From assembly GCA_021774445.1 (NCBI GenBank), contig JAJFJA010000033.1, positions 1-64,000 of the forward strand: DNA of 64,000 bases. The letters run 5' to 3'. The position numbers and the translations under genes are program-made. This DNA is from Alphaproteobacteria bacterium. Lineage in GTDB: Bacteria; Pseudomonadota; Alphaproteobacteria; UBA6615. The notes under the pieces were generated by a model. The model searched no databases. It was not told where the DNA came from and was given only the letters and a program-made list of their open reading frames with translations. This document shows positions 17,537 through 26,902 of this stretch, one piece after another (the first letter of the stretch is position 1; each line of letters begins with the position of its first letter).

Positions 17537-19924
17537 ATGACTGCGAAGAAACTGGCGGCGGAGCAAGTCGGCTTGCCGCGACACAACGCGCCGGACGGCG
17601 CCAGCGGTAGTGTGTTCGATCTGTCCAGCCATAAGCGGGCGCGGGACGCGCTGGATTTCGGGCTTTGCGTGGGCGAGCCGCGGTTCAACATCTTTGTCGT
17701 GGGCGAGGATCGCAGCGGTCGCATGACCGCCACTTTGGAGTTTTTGCAGGGCTCCATTGCCGGGCGCCAGGCGCCGCGAGACTGGGTCTACCTCAACAAT
17801 TTCCGCGAACCGCAACAGCCGCGACCCTATGCGCTGCCGCCGGGTGCCGGCCGGCGTTTTCGGGACACCATGACCGACCTGGTCCCGCAGTTGCGCGAGG
17901 CGCTCGGCCAGGCGTTTGCGAGCGAGGCTTATGAAAATCAGCTGCGCGAAGCAGGGGACAAGGTGCAACAACTGATCGCCAAGAATATTGAGGCGATCGG
18001 CGCCGAGGCGCGGACGAAGGGTCTCGCCCTGGCACAAACGCCACAGGGCGTCACCGTGGTGCCCGTCGGCCCCGACAACAAGCCGCTCGAGGCGCAGTCG
18101 CTGCCCGAGGAAAAGCGCGAAGAGCTGGAGAAGGCGGCGCGGGAGATCGGCGAGAAGATGCGCGATGTGGACCGCGATGCGGCCCGGCGCAAGCGTGAGC
18201 TGGGGGTATGGATCAAGGACCTCAGCCGGCAAGTGGCGGAGAATGCCATCGGCAGTCTGTTGGACGAGGTGATTGAAGAGTTTCAACAGTACCAGGGCCT
18301 GGCCCAATGGCTGGTTGAAATGCGTGTGGACGTGCTGGAGAGCATCGGGCGGTTCCGCCCGCAGCCGGCGGAGGGCGCCCCGCCGGGCGCGATGCTCAGG
18401 ACCGCCGACCAGCCGGAGCAACGTTATGCCGTCAACCTGTTGGTGGAGCACAGCGCCGACGAAGACGTGCGCGTCGTGCTCGAGGCGAACCCCACGGTCG
18501 AGAATTTGTTCGGCCGGATCGAGTACCGCCAATTCGGTGGCGTGCTGGAGACCGACTTCACGCTGATCCAGCCCGGCGCGTTACATCGGGCCAACGGTGG
18601 CGTGTTGGTGCTGCGCGCCGATGCCCTGGCGGCACAGCCGCAGGTGTGGGCGCTGCTCAAGGCGGCGCTGCGCGATCAGGCCGTGCGCATCGAGGAGTTG
18701 CACCGCGCCGGTGGCATCCCGATCGCCGGCGCGCCGAAACCGGTCGCCATCCCGCTCGACGTCAAAGTCGTCGTGGTCGGGGCGCCGACCTGGTATTACG
18801 CTTTCTTCTCCATCGACCCGGAATTCCGCACGTATTTTAAGATCAAGGCCGATCTGGACAGTGATCTGGAGGCGACATCGGAAAATGTCGCTGTGCTGGG
18901 CGCGCTGATCCGCCAGACGGCCCAGGATCGCTGGCAGCTCGATTGCACACCAGGGGCGGTCAGCTATCTGCTGGGGTATATGGCGCGCTGGGCGGCCGAT
19001 CGCAGCAAACTGACCGCGCGTATCGAATTGGTCGAAGACACCTTGAGCGAAGCGGCCCAGTTGTTGGCCAAGGGTGACAAGACCATGAGCGAAGCGGCGA
19101 TAAAGGCGGCCCTGGATAATCGCCGGCGGCGCAACTCGCGGATCGAAGACCGGCTGCACGAAGGGATCGCCGACGGCACGGTCATGATCGATACGGCCGG
19201 CGCCGTACGCGGCCAGGTCAATGCGCTGACGGTGCGCGACCTGGGCGATCATGCGTTCGGCACGCCGAGCCGCCTGACCGCGCGGGCCTCCGTGGGGCGC
19301 CGCGGGGTGATCAATATCGAACGCGATATCGCCATGAGCGGTCCGATCCAACAAAAAGGCGTGATGGTGCTGCAGGGGTTCCTGGCCGGCCACTTCGCGC
19401 AACGTTTCCCGCTGTCCTTCGATTGCTCGATAACTTTCGAGCAGAGTTACGGCGGCGTCGAGGGGGACAGCGCGTCCATGGCCGAACTGGTCGCCATCGT
19501 CTCCGACATCGCCGCGCTGCCGGTGCGGCAGGACATTGCGATCACCGGTTCGGTCAATCAGCGCGGCCAGTCCCAGGCGGTCGGTGGCGTGCACCACAAG
19601 ATCGAGGGCTTCTACCGCACCTGCATCGACGCCGGTGCGCTGACCGGTACCCAGGGCGTGGTGGTGCCGGCGGCGAATGAGAGGCACCTGGTCCTGCACG
19701 ACGATGTGGCCGCTGCCGTGGCGGCGGGCAAGTTTCATGTCTGGAGTGTGCGGAGCGTCGAGGAGGCGATAGAGCTGCTGCTCGGTGTGCCGGCCGGCGA
19801 TGCCGACGCGGCGGGCACGTACCCGGCGGACACGGTTTACGGCAAGGTGGCGGCGCGGCTGGAAGAATTCGACCGGATCATGAGCGAGCGGGAAGGTGGG
19901 TATCGCGAGCCCGACGGGGTGTAG
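17537..19924 (+). CDS. Lon-like ATP-dependent protease (AAA_32 / LonB-YcbZ type)
   Basis: A 795-residue protein of the Lon-related family that lacks the classical Lon N-terminal domain. An N-terminal ATPase-like region (FNIFVVGEDRSGRMTATLEF) has a loop without the canonical GKT, as is usual in this branch. A predicted long coiled-coil insert spans about 130-230. The C-terminal Lon protease domain has the Ser-Lys dyad at Ser645 (in EGDSASMAELV) and Lys688 (in GGVHHKIEGFYR). Expected to degrade misfolded or specific proteins in the cytoplasm. It sits in a neighbourhood with Hsp20 and FtsH, suggesting a proteostasis group. Confidence 0.88.
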   Translation: MTAKKLAAEQVGLPRHNAPDGASGSVFDLSSHKRARDALDFGLCVGEPRFNIFVVGEDRSGRMTATLEFLQGSIAGRQAPRDWVYLNNFREPQQPRPYALPPGAGRRFRDTMTDLVPQLREALGQAFASEAYENQLREAGDKVQQLIAKNIEAIGAEARTKGLALAQTPQGVTVVPVGPDNKPLEAQSLPEEKREELEKAAREIGEKMRDVDRDAARRKRELGVWIKDLSRQVAENAIGSLLDEVIEEFQQYQGLAQWLVEMRVDVLESIGRFRPQPAEGAPPGAMLRTADQPEQRYAVNLLVEHSADEDVRVVLEANPTVENLFGRIEYRQFGGVLETDFTLIQPGALHRANGGVLVLRADALAAQPQVWALLKAALRDQAVRIEELHRAGGIPIAGAPKPVAIPLDVKVVVVGAPTWYYAFFSIDPEFRTYFKIKADLDSDLEATSENVAVLGALIRQTAQDRWQLDCTPGAVSYLLGYMARWAADRSKLTARIELVEDTLSEAAQLLAKGDKTMSEAAIKAALDNRRRRNSRIEDRLHEGIADGTVMIDTAGAVRGQVNALTVRDLGDHAFGTPSRLTARASVGRRGVINIERDIAMSGPIQQKGVMVLQGFLAGHFAQRFPLSFDCSITFEQSYGGVEGDSASMAELVAIVSDIAALPVRQDIAITGSVNQRGQSQAVGGVHHKIEGFYRTCIDAGALTGTQGVVVPAANERHLVLHDDVAAAVAAGKFHVWSVRSVEEAIELLLGVPAGDADAAGTYPADTVYGKVAARLEEFDRIMSEREGGYREPDGV

Positions 19925-20129
19925 TGCGTGCTTAGCAGGCGGTAGGCACTGTTTCATCCGCTGGGTCGGCGGGGCTCATTCGGAATGTTCTCCGTGTCGT
20001 CCAAAGCCGCTTGCATGCCAATGTTGCAAGCGATTCGCGAATCGACAATACTATGGAAGTAATACTTTGGTTGACTCTTTGTCCGTCGGCTGATCGGGAA
20101 CAGCGCGGGACTATTATAGCCGGGCGGAG

Positions 20130-21179
20130 ATGGATTGGTGTTGGGGGATGCGGGTAGCTTTTGCTTCGCTATGTACAGGCGGGTGTGACGTTAGGCGTGC
20201 GACAGTCCTTACCCTGCCTTTTCTTTTAGCAGGGTGTGTCTCGACAGGCGGTACGGGGCTGGCAGGTCCGGCGCCGGCGCAGTCTCAACAGTTTGCTTAC
20301 AATATGGTCCAGTCGGCGCAGGCGTTGTCGGACGGCAGCAGTACGGTGGCGGCGCTTCAGGCGGCCGAGTCGGCTGTAGAGTATTTGTTGCCCGGTTTGG
20401 GTGCGGACGGGCCGGAGTGGCTGTCGCGGTTTGAATTTGAGTGGGACGTGCAGGAGGACGACAAGCCGGAGTTCTCGGTACTCACCGTGCAGCCGCTGTT
20501 TCAGAGCGAGGAAGAGCAGGATACGGTCTTTACTCAACTACGCGTCGCACGCGACTACGCCTTTGGCGTTCACCGCACGACAACCAATGCCGGGGTCGGG
20601 TACCGGCGCCTGTTTTCCGACGACAAGGTGTTGCTCGGCGCCAATGCCTTTATCGACAATGAGTGGAAGATGAACCATAGCCGTCTTGGCCTGGGTGCTG
20701 AGGCGCGATGGTCCGGGTTCGATCTCTACGCAAATTATTACAAGGGGCTTAGCGGCAGGCAAAGTGTGGGTGGGGGCATCTTCGAGGAGGCGCTCGATGG
20801 CTTCGATGTCGAGTTGACCGCGCAGGTGCCCTACTTGCCGTGGGCCAGGGTGCGGGGTCAGTATTTCTTCTGGGACACGGTGTCGCTGAACGATGATAAC
20901 GACGGTTTGACCGGTGCGGTGGAGCTGGATATTCACCAAAATCTGCAAGTCGAGTTGGGCTACACCGACGACGATCTCAACGACGGATATATGTTTGCCC
21001 AAGTTCGTTTCATACTTGGCAACCGTGGGCGTCCGGCGCTGTTTAGCGACCAAGCGGTGGCCGAGCAAGCATTCAACCTTCGGGATATGCGCGAGTATAC
21101 TCTGGACAAAGTCCGGCGTGTGAACACCATCGTGGTCGAGCGGGCAAGTTCAGGCGTAACCATCTCGCGGCTGAACTAG
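20130..21179 (+). CDS. Inverse-autotransporter (intimin/invasin-type) beta-domain protein with lipobox
   Basis: A 349-residue envelope protein. The hydrophobic N-terminus ends in FLLAGCVST, a lipobox, so it may be a lipoprotein. Residues ~90-300 have the alternating strands of the invasin/intimin beta-barrel: LTVQPLFQSEEEQDTVFTQLR, AGVGYRRLF, LLGANAFIDNEW, LGLGAEARW and YANYYKGLSG. After the barrel only ~45 residues remain, so there is no Ig-like passenger. Both ATG 20130 and ATG 20148 are possible starts and neither has a good ribosome site. The gene downstream, 10 bp away, codes for a secreted protein and may be its partner. Confidence 0.75.
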   Translation: MDWCWGMRVAFASLCTGGCDVRRATVLTLPFLLAGCVSTGGTGLAGPAPAQSQQFAYNMVQSAQALSDGSSTVAALQAAESAVEYLLPGLGADGPEWLSRFEFEWDVQEDDKPEFSVLTVQPLFQSEEEQDTVFTQLRVARDYAFGVHRTTTNAGVGYRRLFSDDKVLLGANAFIDNEWKMNHSRLGLGAEARWSGFDLYANYYKGLSGRQSVGGGIFEEALDGFDVELTAQVPYLPWARVRGQYFFWDTVSLNDDNDGLTGAVELDIHQNLQVELGYTDDDLNDGYMFAQVRFILGNRGRPALFSDQAVAEQAFNLRDMREYTLDKVRRVNTIVVERASSGVTISRLN

Positions 21180-21189
21180 GATTCGAACG

Positions 21190-21879
21190 ATGAAGCGCGC
21201 CTTCTTTCTTCCAGCCGCCTTTCTTCCTGCCGCGGTACTCGCGTTCGTCGTCGCGTTTTCGACCCAGTCTCTGGCCCAACTTACTACTGGACCTGCCTCC
21301 ACCTACATCGTTTCGGTAGTCAGTGTGGAACTTTGCTCCAGCTCAGCATGTGGCTCTCCGTTCTTGCTGGGGTCCGGATCAAAGAATTTCGATATAGCGT
21401 CCGCGGCGGTTGGCAGCGCGATCGGATCATACGCCAGTACTTCCGGCTTGCCCCAGGGCCGGACGTTTACTCATATTCGCACGAAGATGTCGCGGATTCT
21501 TCAGATAGCAGGAAACGGGGGTCAGCCACCGGGCGTCGGGGCCGATTGTATCACAGACGGTACAGCAGGTACGGCAGCGGCGGGCGCAGTGCTAACAGAA
21601 GGGGGCGCGATCGCCGTTAGCAACTTGGTCGTTCCGAATATCGGCGCTTTTGGCGGCCAACCGACTGCCGGTCAATATGCGGCGCAAGGGATCACGCTGA
21701 TCGATGGGACGACATTCCAATTCCTAACCGCGCTAACCAGTCCTTTCACCGTTGGCACGACACCGCCAAATATCGATATTGCATTTCAGACGGCAACTGC
21801 GGTGGGCGCGGTTAACGACGGCGCTAATGACTGCAGAATGTTTCCCCAGCCACCAGTCGTATCACTGACAATAAACTAA
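21190..21879 (+). CDS. Secreted protein of unknown function
   Basis: A 229-residue protein with a clear Sec signal (MKRAFFLPAAF..., cleavage after SLAQ or near it, about residue 30). The mature chain is rich in Gly, Ala, Thr and Ser. It has Cys pairs (ELCSSSACGS, then one Cys at about 120 and another near the C-terminus) that could form disulfides. Such composition suggests a beta-rich surface or periplasmic protein. It follows the intimin-like barrel gene by 10 bp, with AGGAT 8 nt upstream of the ATG, so the two are probably cotranscribed and may act together. Confidence 0.65.
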   Translation: MKRAFFLPAAFLPAAVLAFVVAFSTQSLAQLTTGPASTYIVSVVSVELCSSSACGSPFLLGSGSKNFDIASAAVGSAIGSYASTSGLPQGRTFTHIRTKMSRILQIAGNGGQPPGVGADCITDGTAGTAAAGAVLTEGGAIAVSNLVVPNIGAFGGQPTAGQYAAQGITLIDGTTFQFLTALTSPFTVGTTPPNIDIAFQTATAVGAVNDGANDCRMFPQPPVVSLTIN

Positions 21880-21894
21880 GACCTGACGGTCTTT
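21878..21894 (+). terminator. Short hairpin between convergent genes
   Basis: AAGACC-TGAC-GGTCTT followed by T; it overlaps both stop regions. The 6-bp stem is weak, so the call is tentative. Confidence 0.35.
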
Positions 21895-22390
21895 AGGTCC
21901 GGTGGACTATGTGGACGTGTTCGGCGTGCCGGGCGTTTAATACCCGGCGGGCGCGGTTCTCTTCATCGTCGTTCTGGACATGGACCCAGCAGACGACGCC
22001 GCCCTGCTGAATCGCCTGCTCATAGATTTGGTGATGGTCCTGGTCGACGTGGTCGGCGAGGAAATTCTCAACGGTCAATTCGGTCGAGTCACCGGCCGTG
22101 GCGGCGAGACCGATCGGGCCGCCGACGGCGTAGGCGACACCCGCGGTGCCAATCATGCCAATCGTCGCGAGGCCTTCGGCAAAAAGGTGAATCGCGGTTT
22201 TGACGACGCTATGGTCGTCCGCCTCATCTTCAGCCGGTGGGGCGTCGTCAAGGATGTGCGCGTCCAAGGCCTGCTGATCGGCCAGCACGCTTACGGCCTC
22301 ATGGGGAAACCCGTCGTCAATCAGAGAAGCGAGCGCCTGTTTGAACGATGGCGCGTCCTGAAAGACGCCGGCAACATAGTGCGTCGTCAT
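21893..22390 (-). CDS. Stress-type protein with central hydrophobic segment, unknown function
   Basis: A 165-residue protein beginning MTTHYVAGVFQDAPSFKQAL. The N-terminal half resembles general-stress modules that begin with a short alpha/beta domain (predicted betaalphabeta: VAGVFQD...ALASLIDDGFPHEAVSVLAD). A glycine-rich hydrophobic segment follows (GLATIGMIGTAGVAYAVGGPIGLAA), and the C-terminal part is His/Asp-rich. GAGGAAA lies 8 nt before the ATG at 22390; the longer frame to 22477 is spurious. It lies downstream of hsp20 but behind a strong terminator. Confidence 0.65.
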   Translation of the reverse strand: MTTHYVAGVFQDAPSFKQALASLIDDGFPHEAVSVLADQQALDAHILDDAPPAEDEADDHSVVKTAIHLFAEGLATIGMIGTAGVAYAVGGPIGLAATAGDSTELTVENFLADHVDQDHHQIYEQAIQQGGVVCWVHVQNDDEENRARRVLNARHAEHVHIVHRT

Positions 22391-22412
22391 TTTTGTTTCC
22401 TCAAGGCGTAAC

Positions 22413-22446
22413 AAAAAGGGCGGGAGTCGATTTCCGGCTCCCGCCC
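22413..22446 (-). terminator. Rho-independent terminator between hsp20 and the downstream gene
   Basis: On the minus strand a 9-bp stem GGGCGGGAG/CTCCCGCCC is followed by TTTTTGTT. It lies 28 nt after the hsp20 stop and only ~20 nt before the next start codon, so expression of that gene needs read-through or a promoter overlapping the hairpin. Confidence 0.85.
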
Positions 22447-22473
22447 ATGACTTCGGTTTCCAACGGGTGTGCG

Positions 22474-22968
22474 TCAAGCGGCCTTAACGGAGATTTTCTT
22501 AGCCGACGTGCGCTCCTCGGGTGGTTTCGGCAGGATCACCGTCAATACGCCCTTGGCGAATTTGGCGTCGACACTGTCGGGATCGAGGTTGTAAGGCAAG
22601 GGTATCACCCGTTCGAACGCGCCATATGAACGTTCCGTCAAGTGATAGTTTTGCTCCTTCTCCTTCTTCTCGGCCCGTTTCTCACCCTTTATTCTCAGGG
22701 TGTCGTCCCACAGGGTGACCTCGACGTCCTTCTCATCGACGCCCGGGAGTTCGGCTGTGATTTGAATATCATGGTCGGTCTCGGCCACGTCCAAACGCGG
22801 GCCCCGGCCGCTCAAATCCTCGGCGCCTTCAAACAAGGGGCCGCCGCGGAAGAAACTGTCGAAGACCCGGTCAATCTCGCGGTGAAAAAGGCGTAGGGGG
22901 TCGTCTTTTTGATTACGCGCTGGGGTCACAGCGCCCCAGAGGGAGGGTAGTATGTGCTTTCTGGTCAT
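22474..22968 (-). CDS. Hsp20/alpha-crystallin small heat-shock protein
   Basis: A 164-residue ATP-independent holdase chaperone. The N-terminal arm (PLRLFHREIDRVFDSFF) is typical, followed by the alpha-crystallin domain with PRLDVAETD, ITAELPGVDEKDVEV and LTERSYGAFERVIPLP. The signature AKFAKGVLTVILPK ends it; the tail is short and basic. AAAGGG lies upstream of ATG 22968. It diverges from the ftsH-like gene, sharing a 159-bp intergenic region with an FNR-like box. Confidence 0.93.
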   Translation of the reverse strand: MTRKHILPSLWGAVTPARNQKDDPLRLFHREIDRVFDSFFRGGPLFEGAEDLSGRGPRLDVAETDHDIQITAELPGVDEKDVEVTLWDDTLRIKGEKRAEKKEKEQNYHLTERSYGAFERVIPLPYNLDPDSVDAKFAKGVLTVILPKPPEERTSAKKISVKAA

Positions 22969-23033
22969 CGCATGCCCTTTCACGATCTAGCGCAGGAACA
23001 TGATCAGTTTCGCGTTTTCCTGGTGTTCTGACA

Positions 23034-23047
23034 TTGACGTGCATCAA
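23034..23047. promoter_or_regulatory. FNR/FixK-type box in the hsp20-ftsH divergent promoter region
   Basis: TTGAC-GTGC-ATCAA matches the FNR/FixK consensus TTGAT-N4-ATCAA at 9 of 10 positions. Its centre is about 72 nt upstream of the hsp20 ATG and 87 nt upstream of the ftsH ATG, so it could activate either or both genes from -41.5. -10 elements were not convincingly identified. Confidence 0.6.
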
Positions 23048-23127
23048 TATGGATTGGGGATTTCTGCGCGATCTTCGGGCGGCCGGGGACGATAGTCTTC
23101 AGCCAACCTCCACAATGGGATAGCGGT

Positions 23128-24942
23128 ATGGAAAAGAAGGCACAGCTTCACCTGTGGTATTTTGTCGTCGCCATGGCGGTCGTTCTGCTTTTGCAGGGTT
23201 GGCTGGCCAGCGTTCGCGAGGTGGAACCGATACCCTACAGCGAATTCGAGGCGCTGTTGAAGGAAGGCCAAATCGACCGGATCCAGGTTCGCGAGAACTT
23301 CATTCAGGGTGAGTTCGTGACGCGCCTGGATGACGGCAAGACTCGGTTCGTGACGACCCGGGTGGATCCGGAACTGGCCGATCAGCTCAACGAATATGGG
23401 GTGGAGTATACCGGGGTCGTCGAGAGTACGCTGCTGCGTGATCTGCTGTCCTGGATCCTGCCGGTCTTGTTGCTGTTCGGGTTGTGGATGTTCGTCTTTC
23501 GCCGCATTGCCGAAAAGCAGGGTTTCGGCGGCATGATGGCTGTCGGCAAGAGCAAGGCCAAGGTCTATGTGGAGACCGACATCAAAGTCGCCTTCAAGGA
23601 TGTGGCCGGGGTCGACGAAGCCAAGGAGGAGCTTCAGGAAATCGTCAACTTCCTGAAGGAGCCTAAGACCTATGGCAGACTTGGCGCTCGCATGCCCAAA
23701 GGTATTTTGTTGGTTGGGCCGCCCGGCACAGGCAAGACATTATTGGCCCGGGCCGTCGCCGGTGAGGCCGGGGTGCCGTTCTTCTCGATCAGCGGTTCGG
23801 AATTCGTCGAGATGTTTGTTGGGGTCGGTGCGGCTCGGGTGCGCGATCTGTTCGATCAGGCGCGCAAGGCGGCCCCGGCGATCATCTTTATCGACGAACT
23901 CGATGCGCTCGGCCGGGCGCGCGGCATCGGCCCGGCCGGCGGCGGGAATGACGAGAAAGAGCAAACGCTCAATCAGTTACTGAACGAGTTGGATGGGTTC
24001 GACCCGCAAGAGGGGGTGGTCTTGCTGGGAGCGACGAACCGTCCCGAAATTCTCGATCCAGCTTTGCTGCGTGCCGGGCGCTTCGATCGGCAAGTCTTGG
24101 TTGATCGGCCGGACAAGATTGGCCGGCTGGCGATCTTAGAAGTGCATATCAAGAAGGTGCGTGTGTCGAGCGACGTCGCCCTTGAGCAGGTGGGGGCGCT
24201 GACGCCCGGGTTCTCCGGCGCCGACTTGGCCAATCTGGTCAATGAGGCGGCGCTGCTGGCGACCCGCCGTGGCGGTGAGGCGGTTACCATGGCGGATTTT
24301 TCGGCCGCGATAGAACGCATCGTCGCGGGGCTCGAAAAACGCAGCCGTTTGCTCAACGTCCATGAGCGGGAAGTCGTCGCCCATCACGAAATGGGCCATG
24401 CGTTGGTGGCGATCGCGTTGCCGGGTATGGACCCGGTGCATAAGATTTCCATCATTCCGCGCGGGGTCGGCGCGTTGGGCTATACGATCCAGCGTCCGAC
24501 AGAGGACCGCTTCCTGATGACCCGGGAGGAGCTGGCCAACAAGATGGCGGTGCTGATGGGCGGCCGCGCGGCGGAGATACTCATATTCGATGAGATTTCA
24601 ACTGGTGCGGCGGATGACCTGGAGAAGGCCACAGGGATTGCGCGCCATATGGTCACCCGGTTCGGGATGACGGACCTGCTCGGCCAGATGACCTACGATA
24701 CGGAACCGCAGGGGTTCTTGGGTGAAAGCCTCTATCGCCCCGTCGGGCGGGAATACAGCGATGCAACCGCCCGCGAGATCGACCAGGCGATCCGTGGTTT
24801 GGTGGACGATGCGCTGGCGAAGGCGACGGCGATCCTGACACGTTATCGTGAACCCTTGGAGACGACGGCCAAGAAACTGTTGGAGAAAGAAACGCTGCTG
24901 AACATCGAGCTGCCAGTCCTGGAGGCAACCGCGGGACTCTAG
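23128..24942 (+). CDS. FtsH-type membrane ATP-dependent zinc metalloprotease
   Basis: A 604-residue inner-membrane AAA protease. Two transmembrane helices (about 10-27 and 110-130) flank a periplasmic domain. Walker A GPPGTGKT has its Lys at 203; Walker B is [11 protein letters not shown], and the SRH region is [20 protein letters not shown]. The zinc site is HEMGH (420-424), where canonical FtsH has HEAGH, and the third ligand is in [10 protein letters not shown]. The chain is shorter at the C-terminus than housekeeping FtsH. Together with the Hsp20 neighbour this suggests an accessory, stress-linked FtsH and not the essential copy. Confidence 0.92.
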   Translation: MEKKAQLHLWYFVVAMAVVLLLQGWLASVREVEPIPYSEFEALLKEGQIDRIQVRENFIQGEFVTRLDDGKTRFVTTRVDPELADQLNEYGVEYTGVVESTLLRDLLSWILPVLLLFGLWMFVFRRIAEKQGFGGMMAVGKSKAKVYVETDIKVAFKDVAGVDEAKEELQEIVNFLKEPKTYGRLGARMPKGILLVGPPGTGKTLLARAVAGEAGVPFFSISGSEFVEMFVGVGAARVRDLFDQARKAAPAIIFIDELDALGRARGIGPAGGGNDEKEQTLNQLLNELDGFDPQEGVVLLGATNRPEILDPALLRAGRFDRQVLVDRPDKIGRLAILEVHIKKVRVSSDVALEQVGALTPGFSGADLANLVNEAALLATRRGGEAVTMADFSAAIERIVAGLEKRSRLLNVHEREVVAHHEMGHALVAIALPGMDPVHKISIIPRGVGALGYTIQRPTEDRFLMTREELANKMAVLMGGRAAEILIFDEISTGAADDLEKATGIARHMVTRFGMTDLLGQMTYDTEPQGFLGESLYRPVGREYSDATAREIDQAIRGLVDDALAKATAILTRYREPLETTAKKLLEKETLLNIELPVLEATAGL

Positions 24943-24963
24943 GCTCGCTATGGCGCTGCTCGG

Positions 24964-25236
24964 TTAACTTCGGCTGGGGCGGTAGCGGAGCCTAATGCGC
25001 TGAAGCCAGCGGATCTGGAGCCGGCGCAGCACCGGGAACTCCATGGCCACAAAGGCAATTCCCAGAAGAATAATCCAGATACCGGGGATCGGCAGCAACA
25101 GGCCGACGATGCCGCCGACTATGAGTAGAAGGCCGACCAGGGACCGAATGCCCGGTGGTAGGCGGCGGCCAAGATACATGCCCCGCCGCAGAAACCGGAT
25201 GGTACTATTCCGCCATCTGCTTAGGCGGTCATCCAT
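24964..25236 (-). CDS. Small membrane protein of unknown function
   Basis: A 90-residue basic protein with one hydrophobic hairpin (SLVGLLLIVGGIVGLLLPIPGIWIILLGIAFVAM, about 30-63) and Arg-rich ends, in the style of PGPGW-type small membrane proteins. GAGGAAC precedes ATG 25236. The frame continues upstream to 25455, but that part would overlap the next gene and looks non-coding. Convergent with ftsH. Confidence 0.65.
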   Translation of the reverse strand: MDDRLSRWRNSTIRFLRRGMYLGRRLPPGIRSLVGLLLIVGGIVGLLLPIPGIWIILLGIAFVAMEFPVLRRLQIRWLQRIRLRYRPSRS

Positions 25237-25454
25237 GGCTATGTTCCTCGGGCTTGACGAGTCGGTGGGTTCGACCCAATCTGCCACGCCGTCTATTGTC
25301 GAATCGTAAAGGCAAACCGAGGGAAGCCCAAGTGGTTGCTGTTTTGGCCCCGTTCGAGGGGGAAATCGACCAATCGTAAAGGCTTTGATAAGCCGCCGGG
25401 CGCAGACTTCCGGAGGGTGCAGCGGTGCGGAGTCGGCGTGACGCCAGGCGGACA

Positions 25455-26894
25455 ATGAATATCTGCGACGTTTTTCACCATCACGCCCGGACTCACCCCG
25501 GACGGGTGGCGCTGGTCGACGGTGACAGGGTCCTTCCCTTTGACGAACTCAACGACCTCATAGAGCGAACGGCGACGCATCTCATCAAGCTTGGCCTGCA
25601 TCCTGGTGATCGGGTCGGTTGCGCCTTGAAGGAAGATGCGGATCATGTCATCGCCCTGCTCGGCATCCTGCGGGCGGGGTTGGTCTATGTGCCGATGGAC
25701 TGGCGCGCGCCGCCGGCGGAGCGGGATCGTCTGGCGGCACGGTTCTCGGTTGCCATGACATTGGTGCCGGAAGGCATATCGCCATTGGCGACGCCGACCC
25801 ATGTCGTGAATGGCGATTGGCAGGGCGCCGTCGCCGTGGCGACCGGCGTGCGTCACGTCGCTGGCAATGGTGATGAAGCGGCGGTCATCGGCCTTTCTTC
25901 CGGGACCACGGGAGAGCCAAGCGGCGTGGTGCAGAGTCACAGCGTGGTGTTTTTCCAGAGTTGCAGCCGGTGGAATTCGATCGAGCATTTCGGGCCTAGA
26001 CGCTATTTCTCCGCTTTGCCGCTCTTCTTTACCGCCGGCCGACACATGGTGTTGGATCATCTTATCTATGGCGCCACGGTTATTGTGTATCCGTCGTTGT
26101 TTGCCGCCGACGAGTTCGTGGAGCAGGTCAAGAGACATAAGGCGACAATCACGTTGGTTGTCCCGACCGTAGTGCGTTGGTTGCTTGATCTACCCGCAAA
26201 GCAACCCTGCTTGCTGCCTGACCTCGAGGTTCTTTTGCTCGGCGCGGCGCCGATCCATGGCGAAGAAAAATTAGCGGCGTTGGATCATGTCAGCCCGCGG
26301 GCGCATGACTCCTATGGAGCGACCGGCGGCGGCTGGATGTCGCTGGCGCGGCCGGACGATATCAGGCGGCATTCGGATTCGATCGGACTAGCGACATTCC
26401 TCGTTGAGCGACAAGTGGTCGATGAGAACGATCAGCCGGTGGCCGTCGGCGACGTCGGTAGGATGCGATGCCGTGGGCCCGGCATTGTCGGGACGGAGAG
26501 TTCGGCGGACGGCTGGCTCTATACCGGTGATCTCGTAACAGAGAACGAGAGCGGTTATATGTTTTTGCAGGGCCGTGCGGCGGATCTGATCATTCGTGGC
26601 GGCGCCAATGTATTGCCGAATGAAGTCGAGCGCATCTTGATGACGCATGACAATGTGTCGGAAGCGGCGGTTATCGGCTGGCCATCACCGGTGTTCGGCG
26701 AGGAGGTCGCCGCCTTCGTGGTTTTGCGACGACCCGGCCCGACGGACGAGCTGCTAAAGCTGTGCCGGTCGTCGTTGGCGCCTTACAAGGTACCAAGCGA
26801 GATATTCGTGGTTGACGACTTTCCGCGTACAACTTCCGGGAAGGTCAAGAAGCGAGACCTGGTGGATCGATTGCCAGAGCGATTGGGCGCGTAG
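25455..26894 (+). CDS. AMP-forming acyl/aryl-CoA synthetase or stand-alone adenylation enzyme
   Basis: A 479-residue ANL-superfamily enzyme that activates a carboxylate as its adenylate. Motifs present are the P-loop IGLSSGTTGEPSGVV, the A5-like SYGATGGGWMS, YTGDLV (A7), GRAADLIIRGGANVLPNEVE (A8) and the C-terminal lysine motif TTSGKVKKRDL. The substrate is unclear. ATG 25455 gives the expected N-terminus (MNICDVFHHHARTHPGRVALVDG). It ends 8 bp from the stop of the convergent carrier-thioesterase gene, which could accept the activated acyl group. Confidence 0.85.
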   Translation: MNICDVFHHHARTHPGRVALVDGDRVLPFDELNDLIERTATHLIKLGLHPGDRVGCALKEDADHVIALLGILRAGLVYVPMDWRAPPAERDRLAARFSVAMTLVPEGISPLATPTHVVNGDWQGAVAVATGVRHVAGNGDEAAVIGLSSGTTGEPSGVVQSHSVVFFQSCSRWNSIEHFGPRRYFSALPLFFTAGRHMVLDHLIYGATVIVYPSLFAADEFVEQVKRHKATITLVVPTVVRWLLDLPAKQPCLLPDLEVLLLGAAPIHGEEKLAALDHVSPRAHDSYGATGGGWMSLARPDDIRRHSDSIGLATFLVERQVVDENDQPVAVGDVGRMRCRGPGIVGTESSADGWLYTGDLVTENESGYMFLQGRAADLIIRGGANVLPNEVERILMTHDNVSEAAVIGWPSPVFGEEVAAFVVLRRPGPTDELLKLCRSSLAPYKVPSEIFVVDDFPRTTSGKVKKRDLVDRLPERLGA

Positions 26895-26902
26895 CCCAGG
26901 CG

